Source: Episyrphus balteatus
Taxonomy: Eukaryota > Arthropoda > Insecta > Diptera > Syrphidae
Direction of reading: 5' to 3'
NCBI RefSeq assembly: GCF_945859705.1
Contig: NC_079136.1
Location: forward strand, 53,954,094 to 54,018,093
DNA: 64,000 bases
Shown here: piece after piece, positions 1 through 13,989 of the stretch
Layout of the letters: every line of letters starts with the position of its first letter
Numbering within the stretch: position 1 is the first letter of the stretch
The notes under the pieces: model-generated
Database searches by the model: none
Seen by the model: only the letters and a program-made list of their open reading frames with translations
Told to the model about the DNA's origin: nothing
Program-made: the position numbers and the translations under genes

Positions 1-1711
1 CAATTAAAATGCTCAATAAAAAATCCATTAGTTCCATAATATCACTTTGGTTATTTTTTTTAGTTGATTTTTAACAATTTTAAATTGCATTCCAATAAAA
101 AACAACCGTTTCAGCAAAAATTTCAATTCGGTTGAATTTCCAATAAAAAACCATTTAAATACAAAAACTTTATTAATAAATGTTCCTTTTCATTATTTTT
201 ATTTCACTTTCAATTCCTTTTCAGAAATTACCATTCAACTATTTCCTAGAAGATGTCTTTTAAATAAAATGAAGCTCAAAGAATTTTTTTTTTGCTTCTG
301 CGAATTAAAAAAAAAAAAAATATTCACATTACCAATAGACTTTTTTAATACCTACAACAATTTCTCTATTGTGAATGTACAGTTCAGGAAAAAAAACTAT
401 TGAAATCAAAAAAAAAAAAAATTACTATTGCTGCATTAAACTGAGTTCAAGGATATAGATTTATGAAAGAGAAATTCCAGGTAAATTAAAAACAAAAAAA
501 AAAATAAACAGAAAAGAAAAGAAAAAACAAATATGTATCCAGTTATAAACGGGTAGGTACATATTGATTTCCCGTGAGCGTGAACATGAGCATCTGCGTG
601 TACGAGCTTATTCCGACAACATAACAATATGTGTTTCCAATGAAATGGGTTAAAGTGTTCGTGCTCACACATAGAACACGTCCAAATAACAATTAGCCTT
701 CATACTGGAGTGCTCCGCATGTATAGTTGGTTGCAATTTAATCACGAAAAAGACCTTCAAAGTTTTGAGCTCTCACTTAACAAAAACAAAAAAATGAACA
801 GAACACACAAAAAATTGGAAAATACTTTCCAAAGTATGAAACGTGCATGGAATATTAAGTAAGTTGAGGTATTTGTGTACATTTATATATACCTATATAT
901 TTTTTTTTTTTTGTATTTTGCAAAATTAAATAAAAAGCCTAAAAATCTATTAGATACTCAATTGTACTTGCAAAAAACGAATAAAAAAAGGGTAGTTTTT
1001 CAATTTCAATTTGAGGTCATAACAATTTCAAAGTGATTACCTCAAAACTGCCTACAGTTTTTTTTTAAATGACTTTCTACGTACAACACCAAACTTTGTT
1101 TTCTGAATGCACGTTAAGGAAGTTTGAATTTCAATTTACCATTTAGTGCCCTATTATTTGGTATTATTTTTTTGCAAACCTTTTCGCCCGCTTTCTCGGA
1201 TAACTACCCTTAATTAAAACACAGATACAAAAAAAACATAGCTATTTCGAGATAGTGATTTTCACATGATATATAAACAACATGCAAACAGATACATAAT
1301 ATTCCATCAGAATTTTAGTTTGGGAGAGTGTTCAAGTGATAAAATAAATATAGAAGAATATGATATGAATTATGTATTCAATTTCGATGTGGGTTGTCTT
1401 GTGCATAAATTATGAGATATCAGGGACTATCATCGGGAAAAATGACGATGCTAAAATAGTATCTGGATATTATTTTGGGGAGGAAGGGCGACAACGATAT
1501 CAAATATAATACAAACCACAAAACTTTTGAACGCACAAAATTGAAATATACAGTCATTATCAAAAAACTACTGACGGTTACTTTAGCATGAGATTTTATT
1601 TTTCATCAATGTACCTAGTCCTTAAAATTGTATGTATGGAAAAAAACTAAAAATCTGACAGATCTCATACAATTTTTTTAATTTTCGGTTTTTTATTGAA
1701 TCTTTAATTTA
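1..1711. other. No gene seen; AT-rich non-coding DNA
   Basis: This stretch is AT-rich with many poly-A and poly-T runs. The open frames are short, low in complexity and carry no recognisable domain. I see no splice-bounded exon. It could be intergenic or deep intron. Confidence 0.5.
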
Positions 1712-1722
1712 TAGTCTATTTA

Positions 1723-2763
1723 GGCCCATTTTCTTCACTATTGCTCAACTTGAAGCAAACTCCAAAGTTGGCGAACTTGAGAGTTGACTTCAACTCGAGA
1801 GTAGAAGCAAAAGTTGAACATTTGTTTTCTTCACTATTTTGTTCTCAACTCTCGAGTTTGAAAAACAAAAGTTGGCCAACTTTCAGTTAAACAAAATATC
1901 CCTGGGATATTTGTGACATTTTATTCAAATAAATTTAAAATAAATTTTAAATGTCATTTGTTTTGTTTAATTGTCTTATTTCTATCGAATTTGTTTTAAA
2001 ACAAATTAAAAATCGGTGGATAAATTTGTTTTTTTATTTGGTGTTGATTTTTTTTTCAAAAGATTCTATTTGGTAGCAATAATTTTGAAGCGATATAAAA
2101 AAAAATTTACGTACTTAATGTACATATCGGTGAAACCAGAAAAGTGTGTAACTCCAAATTTTCTGAAAATTTGATTTGAATGCCATCTGTTAGACAAACC
2201 TAATATCTACCGTTCCTTAAACTCAGAATCCCCTTAAAGCTCATAGTTTTTATTTTGTTAGCAAATTAGAAAATGAAAACTCATACAAATGCCTTCAAAA
2301 CGATTTTGTTTTTTTTGCTCTCCTATAAAATTTGCTAAAATCGAGTTACACACTTTTCTGGTTTCATCGACGATATGTTCATAAATTAACTAAAAAGTGC
2401 AACAATTGATGAATTGAATGAAAAAGCGAATACAATTTAATATTTTTCTTTGAAAAAATAAAAAAATTAGAGCCATTTTTTTACTAGATATCTTTTAGTT
2501 TAATTTTCCATTTTTAAAAAGAGGAATCATTACATTATCATACAATTTAAAAGAAAAAAAATATATGATGTTTTCCTACAAAATCTCAAGTTTGCTAGCC
2601 CAACTTTCATTTTTCCGAGAGTTGAGAAAATCTCAAGTTGATAAACTCTAAAGTTGAGAATCGAAAGTTGGAACTGTCAACTTTGAGTGAAGAAAAACAA
2701 AATCTCAAGTTGAGAATAAAAATCCTCAAGTTGACTTCAACTTTTAGTGAAGAAAACGGCTCT
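1723..2763. mobile_element. TIR element inserted at a TA inside the foldback terminus
   Basis: The left end reads GGCCCATTTTCTTCACT. The right end, reverse-complemented, reads AGAGCCGTTTTCTTCACT. Both ends are flanked by TA (1721-1722 and 2764-2765), the target duplication expected of Tc1/mariner-type elements. Subterminal DNA is rich in 'caactt/aagttga' words in both orientations. No transposase frame is visible, so it is a non-autonomous element. A smaller element is nested inside it. Confidence 0.7.
2124..2376. mobile_element. Small MITE nested within the 1723-2763 element
   Basis: Inverted termini of about 30 bp: ATATCGGTGAAACCAG at the left and its near-perfect reverse complement (CTGGTTTCATCGACGATAT) at the right, both continuing into 'aaaagtgtgtaac'. 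About 250 bp, no coding potential. It is the third level of a nest. Confidence 0.7.
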
Positions 2764-3330
2764 TAATAGACCGGAGATCCAGCAAAAATAGATTCCTTGA
2801 CTTAAAAGTATACTTCGGTCAAAAGTGCTACTAAATCCAATGGTGCATTTGTGAAAAAAAAAACGGCAACACTGGTCAGTTTTCTTTTTTTTTTTTTTGT
2901 ATTTAACTTGAAAACCAAGCCTTGCTTTAAAATGGTTCAAAAACACTTTTCATAGAAAATAAAATTTTCTACATCTTCTCACTGGTTTTATATCAACATT
3001 ATACCGTCAAAACCATTTTAAGTGGGGGCAAATTAAAAAATAAAAAAATTCAAGGATATTAAAAAATTGTTTAAATTAGTTTTGACTAAAATTCAAACTT
3101 AAATCAATGATTAAAAGTTAAAAAATTATTTTTTTTACTAAATCCGGTGTATGAGTGAGCGAGCACGGTAGTTCCAAACTCTTTACTAATAATAAAACAA
3201 AGCAGAGGTAAAATCCTTTGACAATATGCATCTTTTTTTTCAAGAAATGACAGAAATGTACCTTTTCAAAAATTAGCACTTTTACATCGATTTTAGGTTA
3301 GAATTTGAGTCAAAATAACTAATTTTCAGT

Positions 3331-6300
3331 TTGAAGTCATTTTTTTTATTAAAATGATACTTTTTTTCAAAATTTGTTATAGAAGGTATGTACCTTCCAT
3401 AGAACACTTACCTCAATTTTTGTTGATTTCTTCTAAACGAGTATTTGATTTTAATATCAACCGAAAAAAATTAAATTTTCACAAAAAAATTTGGATTAAA
3501 ATTTTCAAAAAAAAATTAAATAATCCATTTTGATTTTGTTCGTTTTGCTTCACAATTGCCTTCAAACTAAAAAATTTCCTACCTAACCGACTATTTAGTC
3601 GGCTGCCTGAGCGCACACTAGTAGCCCAACCCGACTAAACTATCGGCCTATAGAAAGTCTGTAGTTTGCGGGCTGCGGGGGCTCTAAAATGGCTATAATA
3701 AGCTTTATTTAAATTTTTTTTACAAAAAGTAATTTTCTTAAAGAACGTCTTCGTTAGTTTTCAAATTTTGTTTTTCTTAAATGCATCTTAGTTAATAAAA
3801 TCAAGTCAGGGTTTTTTTTGTAGAGCGTTCGATTTAGTCTAGCCTTTTTGATGAGTTATTAAAAAGTTATACAATTTTAATATCTCTGCCTATACGGGAG
3901 ATAGAGACATCCACTCTTTTAAACGATTTTTTAATATAATTTCAACTTAACCTACATGCTCTAGCTTATGATGGAATCTTATCATAATCATCATGTACAA
4001 TGTAGGTATATAATGATTAATGACCAGGGAAAGGATTTTTATGACCTAAAAAATTCAAAAAAAGCAAATAGAAATTAAAAAAAAATTATGAAAGCTTTTT
4101 AAAGTTTTAAGGAAATAGCCTCCTGTGATTGTCTCTAAGAAGCGTCTTAAATGAGCTGAAAGAATTCTCTATACTTGAGCAGAAACGAGTAGACCCAATT
4201 TAAAACTGTCGAAGTTATTTACTTTAATGTTTTCAAGAAGTCTTGAGTTTTTGTCGTCATTAATTAATTATTACAGAATTTATTTGTTCCACTATTTTTA
4301 GTCCCTGATTGAAGTTGAAAACATTAGTGAGTTTTTATTTATTAATTTTCGTTTATATTCTTAAAAAAGGGTAACACTTGCCCAATCGGTGTCCTTTAAA
4401 AAAAAAGTTAATAAATGTACATTTACAGTCTCACAAAACTATATGTTTTTTGCAAACTTTCGAAAATTTGAGAAAAAAATAAGAAATACATTTTTTATTG
4501 TAGGCTTAAAGTCATTTTTTATTTTATTTAATCACCTAAATTATAAAAGAAAAAATAGTAAATTTAATTTAGAAAAGAAAAGAAAAGAAAAATACCTACT
4601 CAATCTTCATACTTTCTTTTTCTAATGTGTTCAGTACAAGCAAATTTGGTTTCTTAAGATTATGTTACGGCAATATTTTAAAGCAAAATAATCTCAACTA
4701 AATTGTACGAAATTTCAAGCTATTATGGTTTATAGAAATTTAGATTCAAGATTTTTGTGGATTTAAGAAAGCAATAGACATACTTAAAAAGCCATTTAAC
4801 AAAATTGACAAAAATAGACAAAAAAGTTACTGATGAGTATAAAAAGCAAAAATGGCACTCAATCAGGGGAAATGAACAGTGTTTGTATAAAGTCTATACT
4901 TCCATACTATTGAAAAAGTACGCATACGCCATAGTGTACTTTTATGAGTAAAACATCTTTTAGTTGTTTGACAATGAAAAAAGTACTCAATACCCATAAA
5001 CAACACATACAAATCATAGTTGGACCTTCTTTAGATACATACCAAGCATTGAGTTCCTTCTTCTTTACTTAGTTGTTAGTTTATATTTGTATTGAAACTG
5101 TTAAAGTGTTGAAAATTGTGAAAGAATTTTATTCGAATGCTCATTAATGTGGTTATTTCTTATAGTTTCTTATTTGTTTATTATTTTTTCATACAAATTG
5201 TCACTACTATGTGTGACGACCATAATTTATATTTAAAAAAATTCAAAAGAAAAATAATTTACTTTTGAATACGACTGTATTTACCTCAGAAGATATTTCA
5301 TCAATTTATATCAACTCCATGTTGTTTTGTTTTTGTTTTCTTTTTTTTTTGTATTTTTTGTATTTCTTGAATATTATCTATTAAAGAGATCGCTTTCTGA
5401 AATGTATTCTGTGTCATGTCAATGAATATTTTACGCAGATAATTAATTTTTTTTTCTACGAGTATTATACTATTTTCCTATTTGATTGAAATTTGTTTAT
5501 GGTATGACTTAAATTAAATGCACATATTGATCTCTAAGGTTCGCTTTTTTATTTTAAAAAACCAATTGTATTGAAAACATTACGTATTTTCTAATTGCAA
5601 ATTGCGAGAAAAAGTTAAAAATAATAAATTTTGTTTAATAAAATGTCATAGTATTTGAAAATTATTTTATTTACATATGTGCATTTTCAGTCACAGAATG
5701 TCACCAAACCAAACCAACACCAAACAATTCTATGAAAATATGCAATTTCTGACGGAGTGAAATATTTTCCCAGAAATTTGTATTTGCAATAGCGAACAGA
5801 AACTTTGTTTGTTTTATTCGAGTATGTAGCCAATTCTACTGAAGAAATTAAAACACAAGCTAGCTATTTTGCAAAATAATTTTTTTGTTAACAGGAAATT
5901 CTTAGAAAAAGAAAATAATTTCACTGTAGCATACTCAATTTTATAAGTGGCTGACAAAATTATGATAAATATTTATTCACGTAGAATGTCTTTGAAAATT
6001 CTGTGGAAAATCATGTGTGGAATGATCTTTATTTATATATTTGTTCCATCAAAATTGAGAAAATAACAAATTTCTAAGAATCAGGAAAATCAACAACAAA
6101 CAAACCAATCTTATTAATTTGAAAAATGTATACGAGACTTTGAGGTTTTATGTTTTCTGGATTGAAGCTGTTTTACGGTATTTCAACAAATGATTTCATT
6201 TTCATTTGGAAGCAAATAACCGGAAACCCAATAATTAAAAAATCAGATATTAAAAAAGTGCGTATACACCAGGGTGAACTTAAGATTTAAAGTTTATAGA

Positions 6301-7096
6301 GATTGTTTTTTTTTTATTTAATTTAATTTTTTTTCAAGTTCAGATGACCTCAACTCCAGATGGGTTGGTTTTTTTTTCTAAATGTTGGGATTTCTGACTT
6401 ACGAGTCAGTGCATTCTTGAGGCTATTAGATTTTCAAGAACTTATTTTGTTCAAGATTCTATACTTTCAAAATGCTGTGGTATTTGCTGTGGGTTTCCTA
6501 ATTTTTTAGATTTCGAAACTTTCAACTCAAACAGTGTACATTTTTTTTTTATGTTCATAAACTTTAAATAATCTTTTCATATTAGTTTTAACCCAAGAAT
6601 TGTGTTCACTTTAATTGTTGAGTGCAACAACCTTGCCCTCCTAAAGCTTTATCATTCCTTAATGGTATTATTTTTTTGAAGGTGTCAAAGTTCTACAGAC
6701 TTAAAAGTAGACACGCATCAAAGAATTTAAATACCACAAGTGCTGAACGTCGCATATCAAATTTTGAATCATTATAAATTCAAAAAAAAACACACACATA
6801 TGTAGGCATAAAACATTTATCCTTTGTGCGTTTGTTCCGCTATTTCCTCATTTAAACGTCATAAACCTATGCGTACTTCTTTGTAGTTACACTTGAATAA
6901 TTTTCTCTTTGACTTTCTTTCATTTCATTTTTTCTTTTGACTTTTCTATGAATTTTGTTGTTTGTTTCGTTTTTTTCTTTTGATATAATAATCGTACGAT
7001 ATAATAAACCCTACATAGGTGTAGAATATAGCATTATAGTACAAAGTTTTGGCAGAAATATAAATGTTCACAAAAAATAAGGGCTATTTATAGTTT
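3331..7096. other. No gene seen; AT-rich non-coding DNA
   Basis: Only short low-complexity open frames are present, with no domain, tRNA or conserved exon that I recognise. Homopolymers are frequent. Confidence 0.5.
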
Positions 7097-7098
7097 TA

Positions 7099-10000
7099 GT
7101 CTATTTAATAGACCCGAGCTCCAGAGCAAAAATAGAACAAATTCGTTCAAGAGTTTTTATTGGCGATTATGATTCCTTGGCATACAAGAATACTCCAGCC
7201 AAAAGTGCTACTAAATCCGTTGGTGCATTTCTGAGAAAACGGCAACACTGGTCGGTTTTCAGTTTTTTTGATTTAACTCGAAAACCAAGCCTGACTTTGA
7301 AATGGTTCAAAGACACTTTTCATAGCAAATTAAATTTTCTGTCAAGTTAAGATGGTTAAAAAATTTTAAAAATTATTTTTGACTAAAATTCTAACCTAAA
7401 ATCAAAGAAAAAAAAGTTAAAAAATTGACAATTTTATTTTTTTTTACTAAATCAAGGGGCATTTTGTGTATGTAGCCGGGACGTCCAAACTTTGTACTAA
7501 TGAAATAAAGTAGAGGTAAAATCCTTTGATAATATGCAATTTTTAATTTTTTTTTGTCAAGAAACAACTTAAATGTACCTATTCAAAAATTAGCACTTTT
7601 TCTAAATTTTTGACTTTTTTAGTTAAAAGCAAGTTTTTAAAACTCGATAAAATCGTATTAATTGGTAACTTTTAGACTTTTAAAGTAAACATACTTCGAG
7701 GGATTGATTTAATATAAACTAAATATGACAAACAAACAAATTTATTTGCATCCTTATGGCCTTTTGTGCAATTTTGTGTATGTGCATTTTTATAAATTCG
7801 GGTCGAATGGATGGACGGAGAGCCATTAGCTTTGGTCTATTGCATAGAAGAACATTTAATACCAACTCTTTTACTGTTTTCAATGGCCTGAAAAACAATT
7901 CTTGTAAAATCCGCGACCAACGAAAAGTTTCTCTTGAAAAACGAAAAAAATACTCTAATGAGTTTGAAACAAAATAGCTCAGGCAAATTAGTAAATCAAA
8001 TTGCACTTTTCGCGGGACAAATTTTTTTTCATGGAACGTGTTTAGGTGAATGTCCTTATCGTAAAAGTGAATTTTTTGGGATGATAAGATATCGGGAACA
8101 GCCGCCATCTTGGAAAAGAGGTCGGTGCCGTTTTTATTTTATAACTCCATTTTTACTCATTTAAACCAAAAATGTCCGAGGATAAACTTATTATCAATTA
8201 AATTATCTAAAAAATGATATACAAATGAATTCCGTGAGTTAGTTAAATTCAATTTTTATAGTCGGTCAAAGTCCGGGTTCTTCTGGCAAGGTTAAGACAA
8301 TATGACATTTTTTTCAAATATCTGAAGAACTTTTGATTTGTTTGGGATTTTCTTAAAGAATGAATTATAGCACTTTTAATTATCTATGAAATGAACCCTT
8401 TATTGTTATTGTAACCATCACATTGTAAAAGCAACCAAACGTCGAAGTCATGATATACGATTTTTAAACTGAACATATTTGAGATTTCAATAGTTCAAAT
8501 AAACAATCAAAAATTAAACACAATAGTCTCGAAAACATAACGGCTTACACACCTCATATCTTGAGTTATACTTATCGTAATGCTGAGATTGAGGTGTTCA
8601 GGTTTAGGAAAAATGACAGGGCATCAGTTCATATATTTAGAATTTTAAATAGTGTCACTTTAGCTTATTCACATTAATTGGAAAATTCACTTCATTTAAA
8701 ACCTCGAAAACCATATAAAGGTTAACATTAAAGATTTCAAACTCTGAATTCAATATTTAGACGAATATAGTTAAAAAACTGTTTACTTATATTTTGGTTA
8801 TACCTCCACTTCAAAAATTTTCTCGGTCTAATAGAAGAAAACTTGTTATTTTCTCACTTTTGGATAGTAGAATGTGAACTTCGACGTTAGATGGCTTATA
8901 CATTATGTTGGTTACAGTAACGATAAAGGGCTCATTTCATAGATAATTCAAAGTGCTATAATTCATACTTTAAGAAAATCCCCAACAAATCAAAAGTTCT
9001 TCAGATATTTGAAAAAATGTCATATTGTCTTAACCTTGCGAGAAGAACCCGGACTTTGACTGACTATAAAATTGAATTTAACTAACTCACGGAATTCATT
9101 TGTATATCATTTTTTAGATAATTTAATTGATAATAAGTTTATCCTCGGACATTTTTGGTTTAAATGAGTAAAAATGGAGTTATAAAATAAAAACGGCACC
9201 GACCTCTTTTCCAAGATGGCGGCTGTTCCCGATATCTTATCAGCCCAAAACATTCACTTTTACGATAAGGACATTCACCTAAATACGTTCCATGAAAAAA
9301 ATTTGTCCCGCGAAAAGTGCAATTTAATTTACTAATTTCCCTGAGCTATTTTGTTTCAAACTCATAAGAGTATTTTTTTCGTTTTTCAAGAGAAACTTTT
9401 TGTTGGTCGCGGATTTTACAAGAATTGTTTTTCAGGCCATTGAAAACAGTAAAAGAGTTGGTATTAAATGTTCTTCTATGCAATAGACCAAAGCTAATGG
9501 CTCTCCGTCCATCCATTCGACCCGAATTTATAAAAATGCACATACACAAAATTGCACAAAAGGCCATAAGGATGCAAATAAATTTGTTTGTTTGTCATAT
9601 TTAGTTTATATTAAATCAATCCCTCGAAGTATGTTTACTTTAAAAGTCTAAAAGTTACCAATTAATACGATTTTATCGAGTTTTAAAAACTTGCTTTTAA
9701 CTAAAAAAGTCAAAAATTTAGAAAAAGTGCTAATTTTTGAATAGGTACATTTAAGTTGTTTCTTGACAAAAAAAAATTAAAAATTGCATATTATCAAAGG
9801 ATTTTACCTCTACTTTATTTCATTAGTACAAAGTTTGGACGTCCCGGCTACATACACAAAATGCCCCTTGATTTAGTAAAAAAAAATAAAATTGTCAATT
9901 TTTTAACTTTTTTTTCTTTGATTTTAGGTTAGAATTTTAGTCAAAAATAATTTTTAAAATTTTTTAACCATCTTAACTTGACAGAAAATTTAATTTGCTA

Positions 10001-10214
10001 TGAAAAGTGTCTTTGAACCATTTCAAAGTCAGGCTTGGTTTTCGAGTTAAATCAAAAAAACTGAAAACCGACCAGTGTTGCCGTTTTCTCAGAAATGCAC
10101 CAACGGATTTAGTAGCACTTTTGGCTGGAGTATTCTTGTATGCCAAGGAATCATAATCGCCAATAAAAACTCTTGAACGAATTTGTTCCATCCAAAAGGG
10201 TCTATTCAATAGAC
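7099..10214. mobile_element. Foldback (long inverted repeat) element, about 3.1 kb
   Basis: Two arms of about 1.3 kb (about 7099-8450 and 8880-10214) are reverse complements with few differences, separated by a unique spacer of about 0.43 kb. The termini read GTCTATTTAATAGACCC (left) and GTCTATTGAATAGACCC (right, reverse complement), and both sides are flanked by TA (7097-7098 and 10215-10216). The open frames in the arms (for example 7756-7977 and its mirror 9346-9567) are the same sequence read from both arms and resemble no protein I know. It looks like a non-autonomous element mobilised by a Tc1/mariner-type transposase. Confidence 0.85.
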
Positions 10215-10216
10215 TA

Positions 10217-11248
10217 TTTGAAGAACTTACAATTTTTAACTCAAAGTTTAAACGATATTTTCATTCTAAATGAGGTTAATTAATTTAAAAATATTCAAAA
10301 GGGATAAATCTTTAAAAAAAATTAAAATTGAAACACAATCAATATTAGTCAACGTATTAGTTCTTTTAGTTGCAAAAAAAAAATAGGCGTTTTTGATTCA
10401 CTTCAAACATTTAAGGGCAGAGATTTGCGCATTTTTAAGTTTAAATCAGCATTGCTTAGAATTTATCAAATGGCAGCATTGGTTCGATGTGTAAACCCTT
10501 CGTTTTTTTTTGTTTTTAATTATAACAATTTTGATACCTTTGCATTCAAAAAAAAAAAGTTAAATTATTTTTTTATAGCCACTATTCAACGGTTATAACA
10601 TTTTTTTAAATGGTAGTATATAAGAACAATTACTGTGAAATATGACTGGAACAAAAAAACTGATGGGATCCATGCGTTTGTAGCAGCAATGTGAAAAAAC
10701 TTAAGATAATACAGTAAAATTAATTTATGAAATTAAAAGACTTTTTGGCATTCTGGTACCAAAAACTTCTTTATAACTCTAGATACGGTAAAAACTATTA
10801 CCATTATGGAATAACCTTTAGACGCACATATTTAAAAAATTGGCTACCTACGTAACGTACCTATAGATTTTTTGTATACCACAGGTGTTTAAAATTTTTC
10901 ATAAAATACTTTTTTTACATTTTGCATCGAAAAACTAATTTCAAAATTTTTTATGAGTTATGAAAACTTTTAACTTCTTATGTAGTGAGTCAATTATTGA
11001 AAGAAATTATTAAAAAAAAAAAAAAAATTTATAAAATTTGTCCATTCGTTGTAAGATGATGAAATTTAAAATACACTGAACGGAAAAAAAGCAAATATTT
11101 TCTAATCTGGTTGCGATAGAAATTTTTTCTATTTGGTTTTAGAACAGTCATATGTGTAGCTATCAGCCATTTTAAACTTATCCATTCTCTACCGGACACC
11201 CTGTATACTGTACGCATAGTAAATATATCGGTGCAAAGAAATAAGTTT
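10217..11248. other. No gene seen
   Basis: AT-rich DNA. A stretch near 11180-11210 contains the words ACCGGACACCCTGTATA, which look like a transposon end, but I could not find a partner end. Confidence 0.4.
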
Positions 11249-11681
11249 CCCGGGCAACTAAGTCCACTAAGGGATTAAGTTGCATTGGTTCTTTTTCATT
11301 TAAAATACGCTTTTGAACCTACCAGAAAAAGAAACTAAACCCCGCGGGTGTTACATATAAAAAGGAATTAAAACCCGAAGCTGCCTAATCGGTGGGTTTA
11401 ATGCGCCGTGCCATTTTTAGAATATTGAAAATTTTGAAATGTACTTTTAGTTTTCAAAATTCTGTATAAAATCAAATAAAAACAATTTGACTTTTGTCCT
11501 CGTTATCTAACATCTTCTTGGAGAAAATGGGATTGAATATCCCATTCAGAGGCAACAAAAACCACACATGTTTTTTGGAATTAGATTCTAACCTTGCATG
11601 TGAACGAATTTAATTTAATTAAAGGAAATACATTCATATTCAGCGAGAACTTAGTCCCTTAATGTATTTAGTTGCCTCGGA
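11249..11681. mobile_element. MITE with 'GGCAACTAAGT' termini
   Basis: The left end CGGGCAACTAAGTCCACTAA and the reverse complement of the right end (CGAGGCAACTAAATACATTA) match, and both continue into 'GGGA(T/C)TAAGT'. Length about 430 bp, no coding potential. Confidence 0.6.
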
Positions 11682-13989
11682 CTTTTTTTTCCTACCTACA
11701 CCAAATACATCATAAATTCTAACTATGATTATCATTATGTTTGCTTTAAAACAAAATTAAAGGAGCTTTAACTTCCTGTATCTTGACACAAATTTTGTTG
11801 CTGTTGTTTTGCCTTAAATTCTCAATATGCATAAATATTCTATTTTGCAATCTTATCTTCTCCCACTTCTCTTTTTCTTATTAAACCCGTTCCATATATT
11901 ATCTCATTTTCCATTAAAACAGATTGATAGGACATTGACATTAAATCGTGACTCACACATAAAAATATACATAAAATCATAAACATACACAAATATACAT
12001 AATGTACATGTATATAATACTTTACTATATATCGTACATGACTAATAAACAAAACAAACAAAATTACAATGCACAAAGTTCAGGATATTTTGTATATGCT
12101 GGCTTAAGGAAGATAAGAAAGAGGCAAATATATTACATACACACACTTACAAACATTTTGAAAATAAAAGGCCTCAATACATCTTTGATGTAGGAAAATG
12201 GATGAAAGAATAGAGAAAATGGATGCTGTGTAAAAATTTATAGATATTTGATGTAAACTGATCCTTATCACAGTTTTTGCTAAATAATTTCCTTTATATC
12301 CTCATCCTTTCTTTGGGAATGACGTTAAGTGACTTGAGGGTTGTTGTGATGCGGGGTGCAAAGTGTAAAGAGTTAGTGTGTGTGTGTGTGTGTCATAGTG
12401 TTTGTCCTTGTTGTTTGTTCTGAAGGAACGAATCATTTTTTTGGGATTAATGGTAATGTGAAAAGAGTGAAATGACATTTTTTTTTTCTTTGGCAGCAGT
12501 GACGATGTTGTTGTTTTTTTATTTGTATTTTTCTTTCATTTTCTTTTGGTGTTTGAAAAAAAAAACTGCGGCATAGAATTTAATGAGAACAAAAATTTGT
12601 TAACTTTTTTGATCCTGTGAAATAAGATTACATTTTTTGTGTTTTTTTTTTTTTTTTTTTTTTCTTCCCGAGGCACTATTTACATTATTTGGATAATCCA
12701 ATTTTTCGTTCACAGGACTTTGACACTATAATATTCTCTTTTTTTTTCTTTACCTACTCATTTTTTCGCTTCAAAGAAACCCACGAGAAAATTGGAAGTG
12801 ATAGTAAGTGAAGAGAGTGTGAAGAGGAACTCAATTGTGTTTCTTAGGAAAAAAAAAAGGTATTTTTTATGGAGTTGACCTTTGAAAGGGCTTAAGATTA
12901 ATTTATTTACATGAAAATAATTTCATGGTTTTCATAGTTCATAGCCGAAAGAAAGAAAGAAAACACACGTTTGTGAAAAGGATAAAAGCCATATATCTCA
13001 AAGGATTTATTTTATTAATATGTTTAGAGTTTAGTGACTACTTTTTTTTTTGGTTTCAGTGGATTATTTGTTAATGTACTAACATGGTTATAATAAAGTA
13101 AAGAAGAATAGTAGGTATGTCATTTATCTTTTTGGATTTTAGAATTTTAAATAAATAACCCAACATGTGTAGAGCCTCAAGGTGAAGCAATGAATTGGGA
13201 GAGTTGTGGTCCCATTTGAGACCATGAAGAAGAATTTTAAATAAATAAAACTGCCATCATGGATTCACCTTAAGTGACTGTATTCCTTGTGGGCTTCCTA
13301 AGGACTTTTAGAAATTCTAAATACCTACATATTTGCTAGTTAGGAGGGGTTAACTAGGTGATACTCATGAATGAGAATTTTCAAAACCTAGGTTTTAAAA
13401 TTTTAAGGAACATCCGAAAGAGAATAAAGTATTTAACATTCGTGAAGTGTGGTTAAAAAGGATTTTCTGTGCATTTGTAGTGCAAATGTTGGACTGAACT
13501 TATGAGGCACTTATTTACCCATTGTTTGGAACGAATATTTTTTCTCGAACACTAGGGCGTATACGTACTTTTTTACTTAAATTGTTACCTTTGTTTTTAT
13601 GTCAAAATCATTATGTTTGTTTCAAAAATTCTAGATACTTGCAAATGAAAATAAAACAGATATTTTATATTAAGTTAACCCCCAATTTTTGTACACACTA
13701 AATTAAAAGTTCCCAATTAAAAGAGGATTTTTTTTTTGTTTTAATTAAAAATGATTTTTTTTTTAAATACCTATGCATACATAATTGCGAGTCGACCCCT
13801 AAGTATTTAAAATTCTAAATTTTACAAAGATAATAGATAACGTGCTAAGGTAAGAACGGAAAATTGTTATAAATTCTTTGGAATACACTACCTACTATGT
13901 ACATTTCACCTCTTAAAAATATGAAACATATAAAATCAAAATTTGCCATTTTCTCCCTCATTTCCATTTCTTTTCATTTCTTTGGAAGT
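11682..13989. other. No gene seen; microsatellite and poly-T tracts
   Basis: Contains a (TG)n microsatellite at about 12376-12393 and a poly-T run of over 20 bases near 12640. The open frame at 11840-12076 (minus) is low-complexity and overlaps an opposing frame. I do not believe it codes. Confidence 0.45.

Larger units (their letters stand above)
1712..3330. mobile_element. Decayed copy of the 7.1-10.2 kb foldback family, split by an insertion
   Basis: The end sequence GTCTATT at 1714-1720 and its continuation ATAGACC from 2766 together match the terminus of the foldback at 7099-10214. From about 2770 to 3285 the sequence follows that element's left arm: the 'agtgctactaaatcc' segment, the 'ggcaacactggtc' segment, and the 'gaggtaaaatcctttga' segment near 3206. 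Near 3286 it switches to the sequence of the opposite arm ('gattttaggttagaattt'). This suggests that most of the palindrome was deleted. The right limit is approximate. No protein is encoded. Confidence 0.65.

Noticed and set aside
7719..9567. Three similar open frames on both strands (MAFCAILCMC... and partners)
   Set aside because: They are the two arms of one inverted repeat read from both sides; no domain and no codon-level conservation signal.
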